Of a stretch of DNA of 44,031 nucleotides, positions 24,704 through 33,274 are shown piece after piece; position 1 is the first letter of the stretch; each line of letters starts with the position of its first letter. The position numbers and the translations under genes are program-made. Location: contig QIGL01000041.1 of assembly GCA_003228915.1 (NCBI GenBank), forward strand, positions 1 to 44,031, in the 5' to 3' direction. The notes under the pieces were generated by a model. The model was not told the origin of the DNA, did not search any database, and worked only from the letters and a program-made list of their open reading frames with translations. The stretch is from Acidiferrobacteraceae bacterium (GTDB lineage: Bacteria > Pseudomonadota > Gammaproteobacteria > Acidiferrobacterales > SZUA-150).

Positions 24704-27103
24704 ATGATCTCGACAGCAAACTTTTATCATTCTCTCAAATATTTTATTAGTCGATACCACAGGCTCCTGAAGATTTCCAGCCTGGGGATTGCAAAAAAAA
24801 TCACTCTATTATCAATTTTGTTTGTGGTGGTCACTGCGAGCGTGGCCGTAGTAATCATTTACAACACCACCAATACTGAATTAATAAAGTATGCACTCAG
24901 GAACTTATCCTACGAGGTGGCTAACAAAGGCGTAGATTTTTCGGATAAGATCACCCGGTTACAAAAAGAGGTGCGTTTCCTTATAGGAACAGCGCCCATC
25001 CAGGGCATGATACAGGTGCACAAGACCAGTAGAAAAAGTCCCACGGGAAAATCCGCTGACCAACAATGGCGTCAACGTCTGGAACTTATTTTCTTATCCC
25101 GCTTGCAAGCCAATCTTAACTATCTCCAAATCCGTTATATCGATGTATTGGGAAAAGAACTTGTCCGAGTAGAACGAAAACAGGGGGAAATATATGTCGT
25201 CCCTACTTCAGGCTTGCAGAATAAATCAGGCCGACCCTATGTAAAAAAAATTATTAAATTACAGAAAGGAGCGGTCTATTTATCAGATATTAATCTCAAT
25301 CGTGAACACGGTCGTATTGTAGAACCTCATGTCGTGGTTTTGCGTGTTGCCACGCCAGTGGTTGACAACAATGACACTGTGATTGGATTTGTAATTATTA
25401 ACGTAGATTTCGGCAAGGAACTTGAACGTATTAAACAACAGTATGCCGGGTATGCAAGATCTCTATATATAGCTGATAGTAAAGGTAGTTACCTGTTGCA
25501 CCCTGTCCCTAATAAGATTTTTAGTAGCGATCTTGGCAGTGGCCACCTTATACAGAAAGAATTTCCCCGTGTTTCGGCACTCTATTCTTCTCACAACAAA
25601 GAGTTAAGTTTAACAGTGTTACCTCAAGGCGCTAACAGTATGGCTACAGCGTTTACTAAAATATTCTACGGGCCAACGAAGCTTGATCAATTCATCGTAA
25701 TCGGACTTGCAGAGCCATATAGCGATATTGTTTTGGCCTGGGGTGCCATGCTGGAAAAGAGCATCATCTGGTCATTGATTTTAATTTTGTTCAGCGGGTT
25801 GTTTGCCTTCAGGTTTTCCGCACTGCTCGTTAAACCATTGGAACAGATTACTCGAAGTGTAAGTGGTTATATGCATGGGGATTTGTCTGGTTCTTTGCCT
25901 GTTTCCCGAAAAGATGAAATTGGCAACCTTGCAAAAGCATTCAGAAATTTAATGAATCGAGTCACAATAAATCAGGTTGAATTATCTGAGTTGAACCTGA
26001 ATCTGGAGAACCTGGTAGAAGAACGTACCAGCAGACTAAAGGAAGCCGAAACCTATCAACGGGCAATTCTGGAAACGGTGGCAGATGCTATAATCACAAT
26101 TGACTCAAATAGTTTTATTCGCACTTTCAATCAAGCTGCCGAGAAAATTTTTGGCTACAAAGCCGCGGAGCTGATCGGACAGAATGTTTCGATTCTATTG
26201 CCAAAACCGGAACAAAAGAAACACGAGGAATATGTTGCAAACTCAAATCTCCAACGGTCCCGTATCATAAATGAAACCCGTGACCTGAAGGGCCGCCATA
26301 AAGACGGCACCATGATTCCATTAGAACTGACAGTGTCACGAATGCAGATGTCGGATGGTCAGTACGGATTTGTGGGTGTTTTGCGTGATATTACCGAGCG
26401 CAAGCGTATCGAGAAACTGAAAAACGAGTTTGTGTCGACCGTAAGCCACGAGCTGAGAACTCCTCTTACCTCCATACACGGAGCACTGCGTTTGCTTGTC
26501 AGTGGTAAACTGGGCGAGCTACCTGAAGAAGCTAAAAACATGTTAGAGATCGCGAATAATAATAGCGAGCGATTGATGCTGTTGATTAACGATATTCTGG
26601 ACATAGAGAAGATCGAATCTCAGCAAATGGTATATAACTTACAGGAGATGGAGGTTATGTCATTCCTGGAAAAGGCTGTAAATGATAATGTTGGTTACAG
26701 TAAGGAACATGGCATTGATTTCAGGATTGTGCAGAGACTTGATGATATCAGGGTATCTGTTGACCCTGATCGACTCATGCAGGTCTTCAGCAACTTATTG
26801 TCTAATGCTGCCAATTATTCACCAAAAGACAGGATAGTTGAGATTGGCCTGACTCGACATAACGGTATGGTGCGTATTTCGGTTACTAACTTCGGGCCTG
26901 AAATTCCAAAGGATTTCCAGCCCAAGCTGTTTGACAAGTTTACCCAGGCAAACAGTGAGGAGGTACGCCGGAAAGGTGGTACCGGTCTGGGACTTTCTAT
27001 TAGCAAGGCACTGGTAGAAGAAATGGGAGGTCGTATCAGCTTCGTTAGCAAGAAAGGAAGCGGAACGACTTTTTATATTGATTTACCAGAAATAACAGGG
27101 TGA
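24704..27103 (+). CDS. sensor histidine kinase (Cache-like sensor, HAMP, PAS, HisKA, HATPase)
   Basis: Membrane sensor kinase of 799 aa. The first helix is at about 31-53 and the second at about 352-374. The roughly 300-residue periplasmic region between them looks like a double Cache domain (LQIRYIDVLGKELVRVER, VGFVIINVD-like strands, SLYIADSKGSYLLHP). A HAMP linker (about 375-428) and a PAS domain (about 450-565, ILETVADAIITIDSNSFIRTFNQAAEKIFGY) follow. The HisKA box is VSTVSHELRTPLTS with His582. The HATPase has NLLSNAANYSP and GGTGLGLSISK. The ligand is unknown. It probably works with the CheY-like protein and possibly with the convergent BldC-like regulator. Confidence 0.93.
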   Translation: MISTANFYHSLKYFISRYHRLLKISSLGIAKKITLLSILFVVVTASVAVVIIYNTTNTELIKYALRNLSYEVANKGVDFSDKITRLQKEVRFLIGTAPIQGMIQVHKTSRKSPTGKSADQQWRQRLELIFLSRLQANLNYLQIRYIDVLGKELVRVERKQGEIYVVPTSGLQNKSGRPYVKKIIKLQKGAVYLSDINLNREHGRIVEPHVVVLRVATPVVDNNDTVIGFVIINVDFGKELERIKQQYAGYARSLYIADSKGSYLLHPVPNKIFSSDLGSGHLIQKEFPRVSALYSSHNKELSLTVLPQGANSMATAFTKIFYGPTKLDQFIVIGLAEPYSDIVLAWGAMLEKSIIWSLILILFSGLFAFRFSALLVKPLEQITRSVSGYMHGDLSGSLPVSRKDEIGNLAKAFRNLMNRVTINQVELSELNLNLENLVEERTSRLKEAETYQRAILETVADAIITIDSNSFIRTFNQAAEKIFGYKAAELIGQNVSILLPKPEQKKHEEYVANSNLQRSRIINETRDLKGRHKDGTMIPLELTVSRMQMSDGQYGFVGVLRDITERKRIEKLKNEFVSTVSHELRTPLTSIHGALRLLVSGKLGELPEEAKNMLEIANNNSERLMLLINDILDIEKIESQQMVYNLQEMEVMSFLEKAVNDNVGYSKEHGIDFRIVQRLDDIRVSVDPDRLMQVFSNLLSNAANYSPKDRIVEIGLTRHNGMVRISVTNFGPEIPKDFQPKLFDKFTQANSEEVRRKGGTGLGLSISKALVEEMGGRISFVSKKGSGTTFYIDLPEITG

Positions 27104-27148
27104 GATGACTTTCCATCTTCAGGAAGATAGATACGCCCAACCTTATAT

Positions 27149-27766
27149 TTATGGCGTTATTTTCGGTATTTTAGGAGTGGAAGCTGCTCGCTCCCTTATG
27201 TGAGCCTCCAATTTTTCGAAAGGTATTGGCTTTCCGTATACCACCACACCATCCGGTAAGCCGCCGCGACTACTAATACTTTCAGGAGATAAGGCAGACA
27301 CAACAAAAATATCCATGTCCTGGTAGTCAGGGTCTTTTTTTAATGCCTTGATCATGTGAAAACCGTCCATGTTCGGCATGTTCAGGTCTACGATCAGAAT
27401 GTCCGGGCGCTGCTGGCCAATACGAATAAGCGCTTCGTAACCATCTTTTGCCAATGTAAGCTGCAAGGGGACATCCCATGTAGATATGGTAATTTGATAG
27501 AGCTTTCTTATGTCGGGCTCATCTTCTGCGACCAATACCCGAAGCACTTCTTTTTCTTCATTGCTTTCTTTTTCTCCCAGTTGTTCCACGAACGCTTTGA
27601 GGACACTGGCCGAAATCCGGCGGTGCCCCCCCGGGGTTTTACGTGCCGAAATTACACCTGCATCTGCCCATAGTTGTATTGTGCGTGGCGTCACTCCAAT
27701 GATGCGCGCAGCCTCTACAGTTGTGTACATTGTTTCAACCCCCTCTTCTAAAGACTTGGCAGTCAT
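27149..27766 (-). CDS. response regulator with N-terminal BldC/MerR-like DNA-binding domain
   Basis: The 205-aa protein has an inverted architecture: DNA-binding domain first, receiver second. Residues 14-62 form a MerR/BldC/excisionase-type winged helix (YTTVEAARIIGVTPRTIQLWADAGVIS, then the GGHRR wing motif at 46-50). The receiver (about 75-195) has EDEPD, phospho-acceptor Asp127 (LIVDLNMP) and Lys179 (YGKPIP). An ATG at residue 13 (27730) has a GAGGGGG ribosome-binding site 8 bases upstream and may be the true start; the longer start at 27766 also has GAGG. It converges on the histidine kinase gene. Direct repeats upstream may be its own operator. Confidence 0.88.
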   Translation of the reverse strand: MTAKSLEEGVETMYTTVEAARIIGVTPRTIQLWADAGVISARKTPGGHRRISASVLKAFVEQLGEKESNEEKEVLRVLVAEDEPDIRKLYQITISTWDVPLQLTLAKDGYEALIRIGQQRPDILIVDLNMPNMDGFHMIKALKKDPDYQDMDIFVVSALSPESISSRGGLPDGVVVYGKPIPFEKLEAHIRERAASTPKIPKITP

Positions 27767-27833
27767 ATCTGTGCCTCTTTGATTTATTCGCGGTTTTCCG
27801 AAATATTGCCTGGAAAATAATCATATTATTTTT

Positions 27834-27851
27834 GTTATTACCGTTATTTCT
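27834..27851 (+). repeat. 9-bp direct repeats, regulator side
   Basis: Two consecutive 9-base units starting with GTTATT (27834 and 27843), preceded by a degenerate unit (27825). They share the 14-base TTATTACCGTTATT with the other end of the spacer, in the same orientation. They lie 68-85 bases before the regulator's longer start. A possible minus-strand -10 TATAAT (27886-27891) would place them just downstream of transcription start, suiting autorepression. Confidence 0.55.
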
Positions 27852-28121
27852 ATAATAGTTTAAATTTTCATTCAATGAAACCGGCATTATATCGCCACGG
27901 AAAAAATAATTATATCTCACTGTTTATTATACTATTTTCTGCAACTAATGGATGACAATTACATTTTAACAAAAAATCATTCTTGTAATTTAAATCCAGC
28001 CTTATGCCAGGCAGTTTTCCCAGATATTGCGTAACATACTGTTAAACATGCAAAATATAGAGCATTGCTAGACAAACCTTGACAGCACATGAAACCTAGC
28101 CATACTTAAATCAATATTTCT
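27852..28121. other. AT-rich divergent spacer
   Basis: Spacer between the regulator (minus) and a lipoprotein gene (plus). No coding region is supported. Its notable contents are the direct repeats at both ends, annotated separately. Confidence 0.5.
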
Positions 28122-28157
28122 GTTATTTCTGTTATTTTATTTATTACCGTTATTACT
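28122..28157 (+). repeat. 9-bp direct repeats, lipoprotein side
   Basis: Four consecutive 9-base units begin at 28122, 28131, 28140 and 28149. Three start with GTTATT and one with TTTATT (approximate consensus GTTATTNCY). The unit pair at 28140-28157 repeats the 14-base TTATTACCGTTATT found at 27835-27848. The array ends 19 bases before the lipoprotein ATG, next to its GAGG ribosome-binding site. This is the head-to-tail arrangement expected for a BldC-like DNA-binding protein. Confidence 0.6.
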
Positions 28158-28176
28158 GCTGACGAGGTATAGAATC

Positions 28177-29019
28177 ATGTTTTTATTCAACAAAACAAGC
28201 AAATTTCCCCTGGGCCTTATCATGGTTTCTTTTTTATTGACGGCTTGCGGTGAGAGTGGGAGTGGATCAGCTCAGCCAGAAGGCGATACTGCTGCCCCGG
28301 CATTGACTCTCGAGCAACAATATACCGCTGAAAGAATTTATCGAAATAAGCGTTTTCCAGTAAATTTTGTATTCCCGAATATCTGGAATACCAGTGCTAA
28401 CGGTATCACCAAACACGCAATGACCACCGATGTTTCGTTGTTCGCCAAGTTGTTGGTAATACCTGTCTTTGAATTGAGTACAGACAACTGGCAGGAAGCA
28501 ATAGCGTGGTCCGAAGAAGCGGCGCAAAAACTTCCTGTTTATTATGGCCTGGTGGATTTGAGTGAGAACAATATGTATTTCGATCTGATTCGCGTGAATC
28601 CCGACCTGCCTGATGTGATTTACCACAGCCTGATTTTCAAGGACTCCTTTATTGATCGCAGCGGCGTAGATCTTGATAATCCAGGCCCCCACATGGGTTA
28701 TATCTCGTTAAATTCTGTTGGAGAGGAAGTTATTGATTCTGTTGTAGAGCATCTTTTTCTCAGCTCTCCCCATAATCAATACGGATATGCCGTTATCGAA
28801 GAGGGGAGCGAAGAGCTTGCTGAAGAATACAGGCATACCATGATAGAGGCTGAACTTGTGTCGGGCTCTGGTTCATGTGACACCATTCGTGTCTTCGAGG
28901 TAACCCATCGTATTAGCAAAATAACGGGTGAAATGACTGGCGAGACCCGGGATTTGTATGAATTCAGGGCGGTTGTGGATGCTGATGGCAACGTAAGGGC
29001 TTGTGCTCGTCGGATCTGA
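28177..29019 (+). CDS. lipoprotein of unknown function
   Basis: The 280-aa product has a lipoprotein signal ending in LLTAC (Cys24), followed by a Gly/Ser-rich linker. The rest is soluble and acidic with no membrane segments. It contains two Cys in the C-terminal part (GSGSCDTIRVFEV and VRACARRI) that could form a disulfide. I recognise no family. The gene is divergent from the BldC-like response regulator and its upstream region carries the 9-bp repeats, so it may be a target of that regulator. The frame, lipobox and ribosome-binding site support it as real. Confidence 0.8.
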   Translation: MFLFNKTSKFPLGLIMVSFLLTACGESGSGSAQPEGDTAAPALTLEQQYTAERIYRNKRFPVNFVFPNIWNTSANGITKHAMTTDVSLFAKLLVIPVFELSTDNWQEAIAWSEEAAQKLPVYYGLVDLSENNMYFDLIRVNPDLPDVIYHSLIFKDSFIDRSGVDLDNPGPHMGYISLNSVGEEVIDSVVEHLFLSSPHNQYGYAVIEEGSEELAEEYRHTMIEAELVSGSGSCDTIRVFEVTHRISKITGEMTGETRDLYEFRAVVDADGNVRACARRI

Positions 29020-29248
29020 AATGAGGACTGAAATTATTAACAAAAGCTGCAATGCACGCTCGTTTCCCGGTCACAAAAATCTGGATGCGAGCGGGCAAGA
29101 TTAGCAAGATCGTGACTATCAGGACCGCTTATAAAACCTGACCAGGCGATAGAGGTTTCAATATTATTTGCAGCGAGCGCGGTCCCCAGGAAACGCAACC
29201 GGGAATAAGCCTGGTACTAGCAACCCCTAAACGGCAAGCCTGGAAGCC
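29020..29248. other. Spacer before the trmL pseudogene
   Basis: No gene, strong hairpin or promoter recognised. The sequence is not similar to the region upstream of the intact trmL. Confidence 0.4.
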
Positions 29249-29877
29249 ATGTCCATCAGACTTTGTACCAATGCAGGTGATGACCTGCATCTGACCAAAC
29301 CCCTGGGGTTTGATTTAAACAACAAACAACTGCGCCGTGCCGGCCTCGATTATCACGAGTTTGCCAAGCTTAATGTCCATGATGATCTGGAAAGTTATAT
29401 TCAATCGCAACAACCCGGCCGTCTCCCACTACTGTCCCACATAATAAATACCAAAGTGCATTGAAAGCCCTTATACCAGCAATGTCATGATGCTGAACGG
29501 TGTGCGGACATGAAATTCTAAAACAGGAAGTGCGTCATACCCGCGAAAGCGGGTACCCAGTAAATAGTTGATTAACTGCTCATTAAAATACCTGGATACC
29601 CGCTTTCGCGGGTATGACGATTTTGTGGGACAGTAGTGGGTCGCCTCCTGGCATTTACCACCAAGGCTAAAACACGTTACACCGACATTCAATATCAGCC
29701 CGGAGACGCCCTGATTTTTGACCCGGAAACACGGGGTTTGCCCGCTGAGTTCTTGTCTGGTTTACCTGACCAATAGCGCCCGCGACTGCCCCTGCTGGCC
29801 GCAGTCTCAATTTGTCCAACACAGTGGCCATTGTAGTTTATGAATCCTGGCGCCAGACAAACTTCAAAGGCATCTGA
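29249..29877 (+). pseudogene. trmL: trmL pseudogene interrupted by a small element
   Basis: Second, decayed copy of trmL. It aligns with the intact gene from the codons for IRLCANTG to the C-terminal [11 protein letters not shown], and lacks about the first 18 codons. It carries four lesions: the N-terminal loss, a 216-base insertion (29425-29640), a nonsense change (CAG to TAG at 29774-29776) and a 7-base deletion in the AASRSL region. Many differences from the intact copy are at third codon positions, so it probably diverged as a working gene before decaying. Confidence 0.88.
29425..29640. repeat. Small element with 17-bp terminal inverted repeats, copy 2
   Basis: CCCACTACTGTCCCACA (29425-29441) is exactly inverted at 29624-29640, bounding 216 bases inserted in the trmL pseudogene. 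Inside is a second inverted repeat of 28 bases per arm (29533-29560 and 29592-29619, one mismatch) with the core ACCCGCGAAAGCGGGT, a type of palindrome common in proteobacterial spacers. No gene inside. It shares its ends, but not its interior, with the element at 23171-23397. Confidence 0.8.
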
Positions 29878-30185
29878 ACTCAGTTAAAATTCATTAATTA
29901 TATCGGTAGATTATAAACAAGATACCTGGTGTTAAATTGCAATATCCTTATCTATTTTATAGATTTTTATTTTTAGCTGGCCTCGATCCAGATCTGGCTA
30001 ATTTAAACTATTAACACATCTTTATTGGTGAATATACCCAAATTTCTCTCGTTATTTTCCAAAAAATTTAACTCAAAAAACCGTGTCAAGCGCAAGACTT
30101 ATCTATAATTTAATTATTATATAAATCAGATAGTTATATGTATATTTTTATGCATTACATTAATTATTTTTTACATCTACAGTGC
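29878..30185. other. AT-rich region upstream of the DUF11 cluster
   Basis: No coding region is supported. The last part holds an IHF-like site (30124-30136) followed by the sigma-54 promoter. A TATAAT at 30104-30109 lacks a good -35. An enhancer site for a sigma-54 activator would be expected here, but I could not identify one. Confidence 0.5.
30124..30136 (+). promoter_or_regulatory. IHF-like binding site
   Basis: AATCAGATAGTTA fits the IHF core consensus WATCAR-N4-TTR at every defined position. It lies about 50 bases before the -24 element of the sigma-54 promoter, a usual place for IHF to bend DNA and bring an activator to the polymerase. Confidence 0.45.
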
Positions 30186-30202
30186 TTGGCACAAACATTG
30201 CA
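30186..30202 (+). promoter_or_regulatory. sigma-54 (RpoN) promoter
   Basis: TTGGCACAAACATTGCA matches the -24/-12 consensus (YTGGCACGRNNNTTGCW) at every defined position except one (A for G after TGGCAC). GG and GC are separated by exactly 10 bases. Predicted start of transcription is near 30213. The first long gene downstream starts at 30551, so the leader would be about 340 bases unless translation begins earlier. No sigma-54 activator gene is in the window. Confidence 0.75.
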
Positions 30203-30550
30203 ACCTATACAAAAGAGTAATGTAGCAATTTTTCAACCATGAGCTAGAGTTTGAACAGTAACTCTTTGAATCTAATAATGAAATATCAAAGTAAACTACA
30301 GAGTTATGGAGTTAAATATCACAACAGGGAATGTTTTTTAATCGGCTACTCGCTGAGGCTTGCCAGTGTCTTCCTGTTCACTATCAATCTGATCAAACGA
30401 AACATCACCACTGGCAGTTATTTTATTAATAAAACTTCTGCTATCGCCACAATCTTTAACTCCACTAACAAATCACACGAACGAGCGGATCCTGTTCACC
30501 CGCCGCTAGATTCCCTTGCAATAAAAATTTACCACAGGATTTTTCACGGA

Positions 30551-33274
30551 ATGAAAAATATAACTAAAAAACAAAAAAGCCTGTCAAGTTACCCGGTTAC
30601 CCACGCCAGGAAACCTGGACAATTCCGGAAACCAGTCGTTTCTCTGCTCCTGGCAACTGGTTTCTGGTTATTTACTACTACCAGTTTTGCCGCCCAAATA
30701 TGCAATACCACCGTTGTGCCCATCCCCGACCTTTCAAGCGGTACCCCGGGCACTGCATCAACCAGCCTGACCTACTCGGTGGGTGATGTCAGCAGCGTCA
30801 TTTACGATGTTGACGTTGATGTTGGTATCACCCACACCTATGTCGGCGACCTGATTGCCGATGTGGTATCACCGGCCGCTTCATCAGTCGAGCTTTTTAA
30901 TCGACCGGGTTACACGGGTACCGGATTCGGTTGTAGCCAGGATAACCTTTCTGTGCTTTTCACAGATGGTTCCGGCAATGGCGTAATTGAAAATGTTTGT
31001 AATCCTTCGGCAGGTCCACCGCCTCCTTACGCCATCAATGGAATTTACGATCCTTCCAGTGTGCTGTCTTTTCTTAACGGCCAACAACCCACAGGTGTAT
31101 GGAATTTAAACGTCAGTGACAACGCCGGCCAGGATACAGGTGATATTACTAATTTTTGCGTCACGGTCACCCACGCCGCTGTTGTTTTCGATAAATGGGT
31201 AAGTAATAACGCCACCTGCTCCGATCAAATCGATGTTTTGAATGCGGCCGTGGGCAGCAACGTTTACTACTGTTACACGGTTGACAATGTCGGTACCGAG
31301 CAGTTTGTTATCAATGCCGGTGCAGCCACTGATGATCAATTGGGTGTTCTCACCGGGCTGGAAGGAACCTATGCGCCAGGTGCTACCGTCACCTCTGTCA
31401 TGGGGCCTTATGTGGCCGGTGGTGCCCAGGTGCCCGGCGGAACAACAGTCAATATTGCCAACATCACGGTCAGAGGTGTTGCCGGAAATTTTGATGCGAC
31501 TCAAACACTGGCCACAAACGAAACTGCGACAGTTAATGTTTTATCCAATCTTGCAACCTCAACCAAAACGGTTGTTGATCAAAATGGTGTTGATCCTGCG
31601 AGAGGTGATGTATTGCGCTATACCATCACGCTCAATGAAACCTCTGGCTTAATCGCCACGGGTGTCAGTGTTACCGATGACATCCCGGTCAACGTCAATA
31701 GCTTTACGATCATCAGTACACCAGGCGGGTCTACGGATTCATCTACCGGTGCCGGTACTGGTGCCAATGGCAATGGTTTTGTTAACGTTACCAATATCAC
31801 TGTGCCGGCCAATGGCAGTGTGACCATTGTGTTCGATGTCACAATTGATGCCACCGCTGCCAATGGCGCGTCCATTAGTAACAGCGCAACCATAACAAAT
31901 CCATCAGGTACTGGTGCAACACCCAGTGCCCCGACACTCATAGTTGTGGTGCCTGGCCCTGCTACAGGCAACAAAACACTGTACTTCTACAGCAACCTGA
32001 ATTTGTCACGGACACCCCCTGTGGCACCCCAGGCTTTGGTTGATATTAACGAGGTGACATCCACCAACTGGACTCAGACGCCGTTAACCCAGGGAGACAT
32101 CATTATCACGCGCGGGGCTGGCACCATTCCCGTATCCCTGTGGCTCCAGGCTACCGGTAATTTATTCTTTATTGCCCGCAATATCACTGTCACCTTAAGT
32201 GTAGTCGGAGCGACAACAATCACTCCCATCGGTTCTGTCAATCGTGTCATTACCCTGGGGGGAACGCCCCAGGAAGAGTTGTTTAGTGTCCCGATCACTA
32301 ACCCGGCAACTGGCGACATTACGATGCTGAGCGGTTCTCAGATTATTGTTACGGTGACCAATAATTCCACAGGTTTTGGTTCGCGGAGAATAGGGGTTAA
32401 TCCTATCGGAGCAACCAGCAACTCACGTGTCGATTTCGACACATCAACAGTGATCAATGTTGATAGTGTCTTGTTCTATGATGCAGCTTATCCAGGCGGC
32501 ACCAGCGTTACCCAGGTAAATGGCGGTAGTGCCGTTTATGTTCGAGCAGTGGTCAGTGATCCCTTTGGCAGTTTTGATATCACCTCGGCCAATATTGATC
32601 TCATTGATTCGGCAACCACCACTGTTGTATCCGGTGCCGCCATGACCCAGGTTGCGGACTCGGGCACCCTGACCAAAATCTACGAATATACCTATGTAGT
32701 CCCGGGAACGGGTCCGGTCGGTATATGGAATGCTCGTGTCACTGCCAATGAGGGCACCGAGGGAACAGTCACTCATACTTTACTGAACACCTTCACCGTG
32801 TTTCTGCCGCCGGATATTGTTATTGCCAAAACAGTCATAACCGAATTCGACCCCATAAATAACACCACTAATCCCAAAGCCATCCCCGGTGCCTGGAAAT
32901 TGTATTCCATTACAACAACCAACCAGGGTTTCGGGGTTGTTGATAACAATTCAATACTGATTACTGATCCAATCCCAACCAACACAGAATTGTTCGTTGG
33001 TGATTTGTCCGGCGGCGGATCGCCGTTGGTTTTTATTGATGGTGCAACCAGTAGTGCCTTGAGTTTTACTTTTGGCGGCCTGGGTAACGGCGCTGATGAT
33101 GTGGGCTTCTCCAATGATGGTGGTGGTACCTGGAATTACACCCCGGTTCCTGATGCCAATGGTTACGACGGCAATGTCACCAATATCCGGATAAATCCAA
33201 AAGGTACCTTTGCTGCCTCGGATGGCGTCAATAACCCTTCATTTGAATTTCGTTTTCGGGTGCAGGTGCAGTGA
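30551..33274 (+). CDS. secreted P-domain / DUF11 repeat protein
   Basis: Exported protein of 907 aa with the start chosen here. A long basic n-region and hydrophobic core end at TTTSFAA (signal peptide about 1-48). About residues 50-207 form a proprotein-convertase P-like jelly-roll (ICNTTVVPIPD, IYDVDVDVGITHTYVGDLIADVVSP, TGVWNLNVSDNAGQDTGDITNFCVTVTH). DUF11-type modules follow at about 333-470 (DVLRYTITLNETSG ... VTDDIPVNV) and 755-907 (IPGAWKLYSITTTNQG ... ITDPIPTNTEL), with Ig-like segments between. The frame is open upstream to a TTG at 30251. I prefer 30551 because the signal peptide follows it and AGGA lies 11 bases upstream. The stop overlaps the next gene. No protease domain or sorting tail is seen. 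Confidence 0.82.
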   Translation: MKNITKKQKSLSSYPVTHARKPGQFRKPVVSLLLATGFWLFTTTSFAAQICNTTVVPIPDLSSGTPGTASTSLTYSVGDVSSVIYDVDVDVGITHTYVGDLIADVVSPAASSVELFNRPGYTGTGFGCSQDNLSVLFTDGSGNGVIENVCNPSAGPPPPYAINGIYDPSSVLSFLNGQQPTGVWNLNVSDNAGQDTGDITNFCVTVTHAAVVFDKWVSNNATCSDQIDVLNAAVGSNVYYCYTVDNVGTEQFVINAGAATDDQLGVLTGLEGTYAPGATVTSVMGPYVAGGAQVPGGTTVNIANITVRGVAGNFDATQTLATNETATVNVLSNLATSTKTVVDQNGVDPARGDVLRYTITLNETSGLIATGVSVTDDIPVNVNSFTIISTPGGSTDSSTGAGTGANGNGFVNVTNITVPANGSVTIVFDVTIDATAANGASISNSATITNPSGTGATPSAPTLIVVVPGPATGNKTLYFYSNLNLSRTPPVAPQALVDINEVTSTNWTQTPLTQGDIIITRGAGTIPVSLWLQATGNLFFIARNITVTLSVVGATTITPIGSVNRVITLGGTPQEELFSVPITNPATGDITMLSGSQIIVTVTNNSTGFGSRRIGVNPIGATSNSRVDFDTSTVINVDSVLFYDAAYPGGTSVTQVNGGSAVYVRAVVSDPFGSFDITSANIDLIDSATTTVVSGAAMTQVADSGTLTKIYEYTYVVPGTGPVGIWNARVTANEGTEGTVTHTLLNTFTVFLPPDIVIAKTVITEFDPINNTTNPKAIPGAWKLYSITTTNQGFGVVDNNSILITDPIPTNTELFVGDLSGGGSPLVFIDGATSSALSFTFGGLGNGADDVGFSNDGGGTWNYTPVPDANGYDGNVTNIRINPKGTFAASDGVNNPSFEFRFRVQVQ

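Noticed and set aside
27104-27148. ATCTTC/GAAGAT palindrome between the kinase and regulator genes as a bidirectional terminator
   Set aside because: The loop would be only two bases and there is no T-run on either side.
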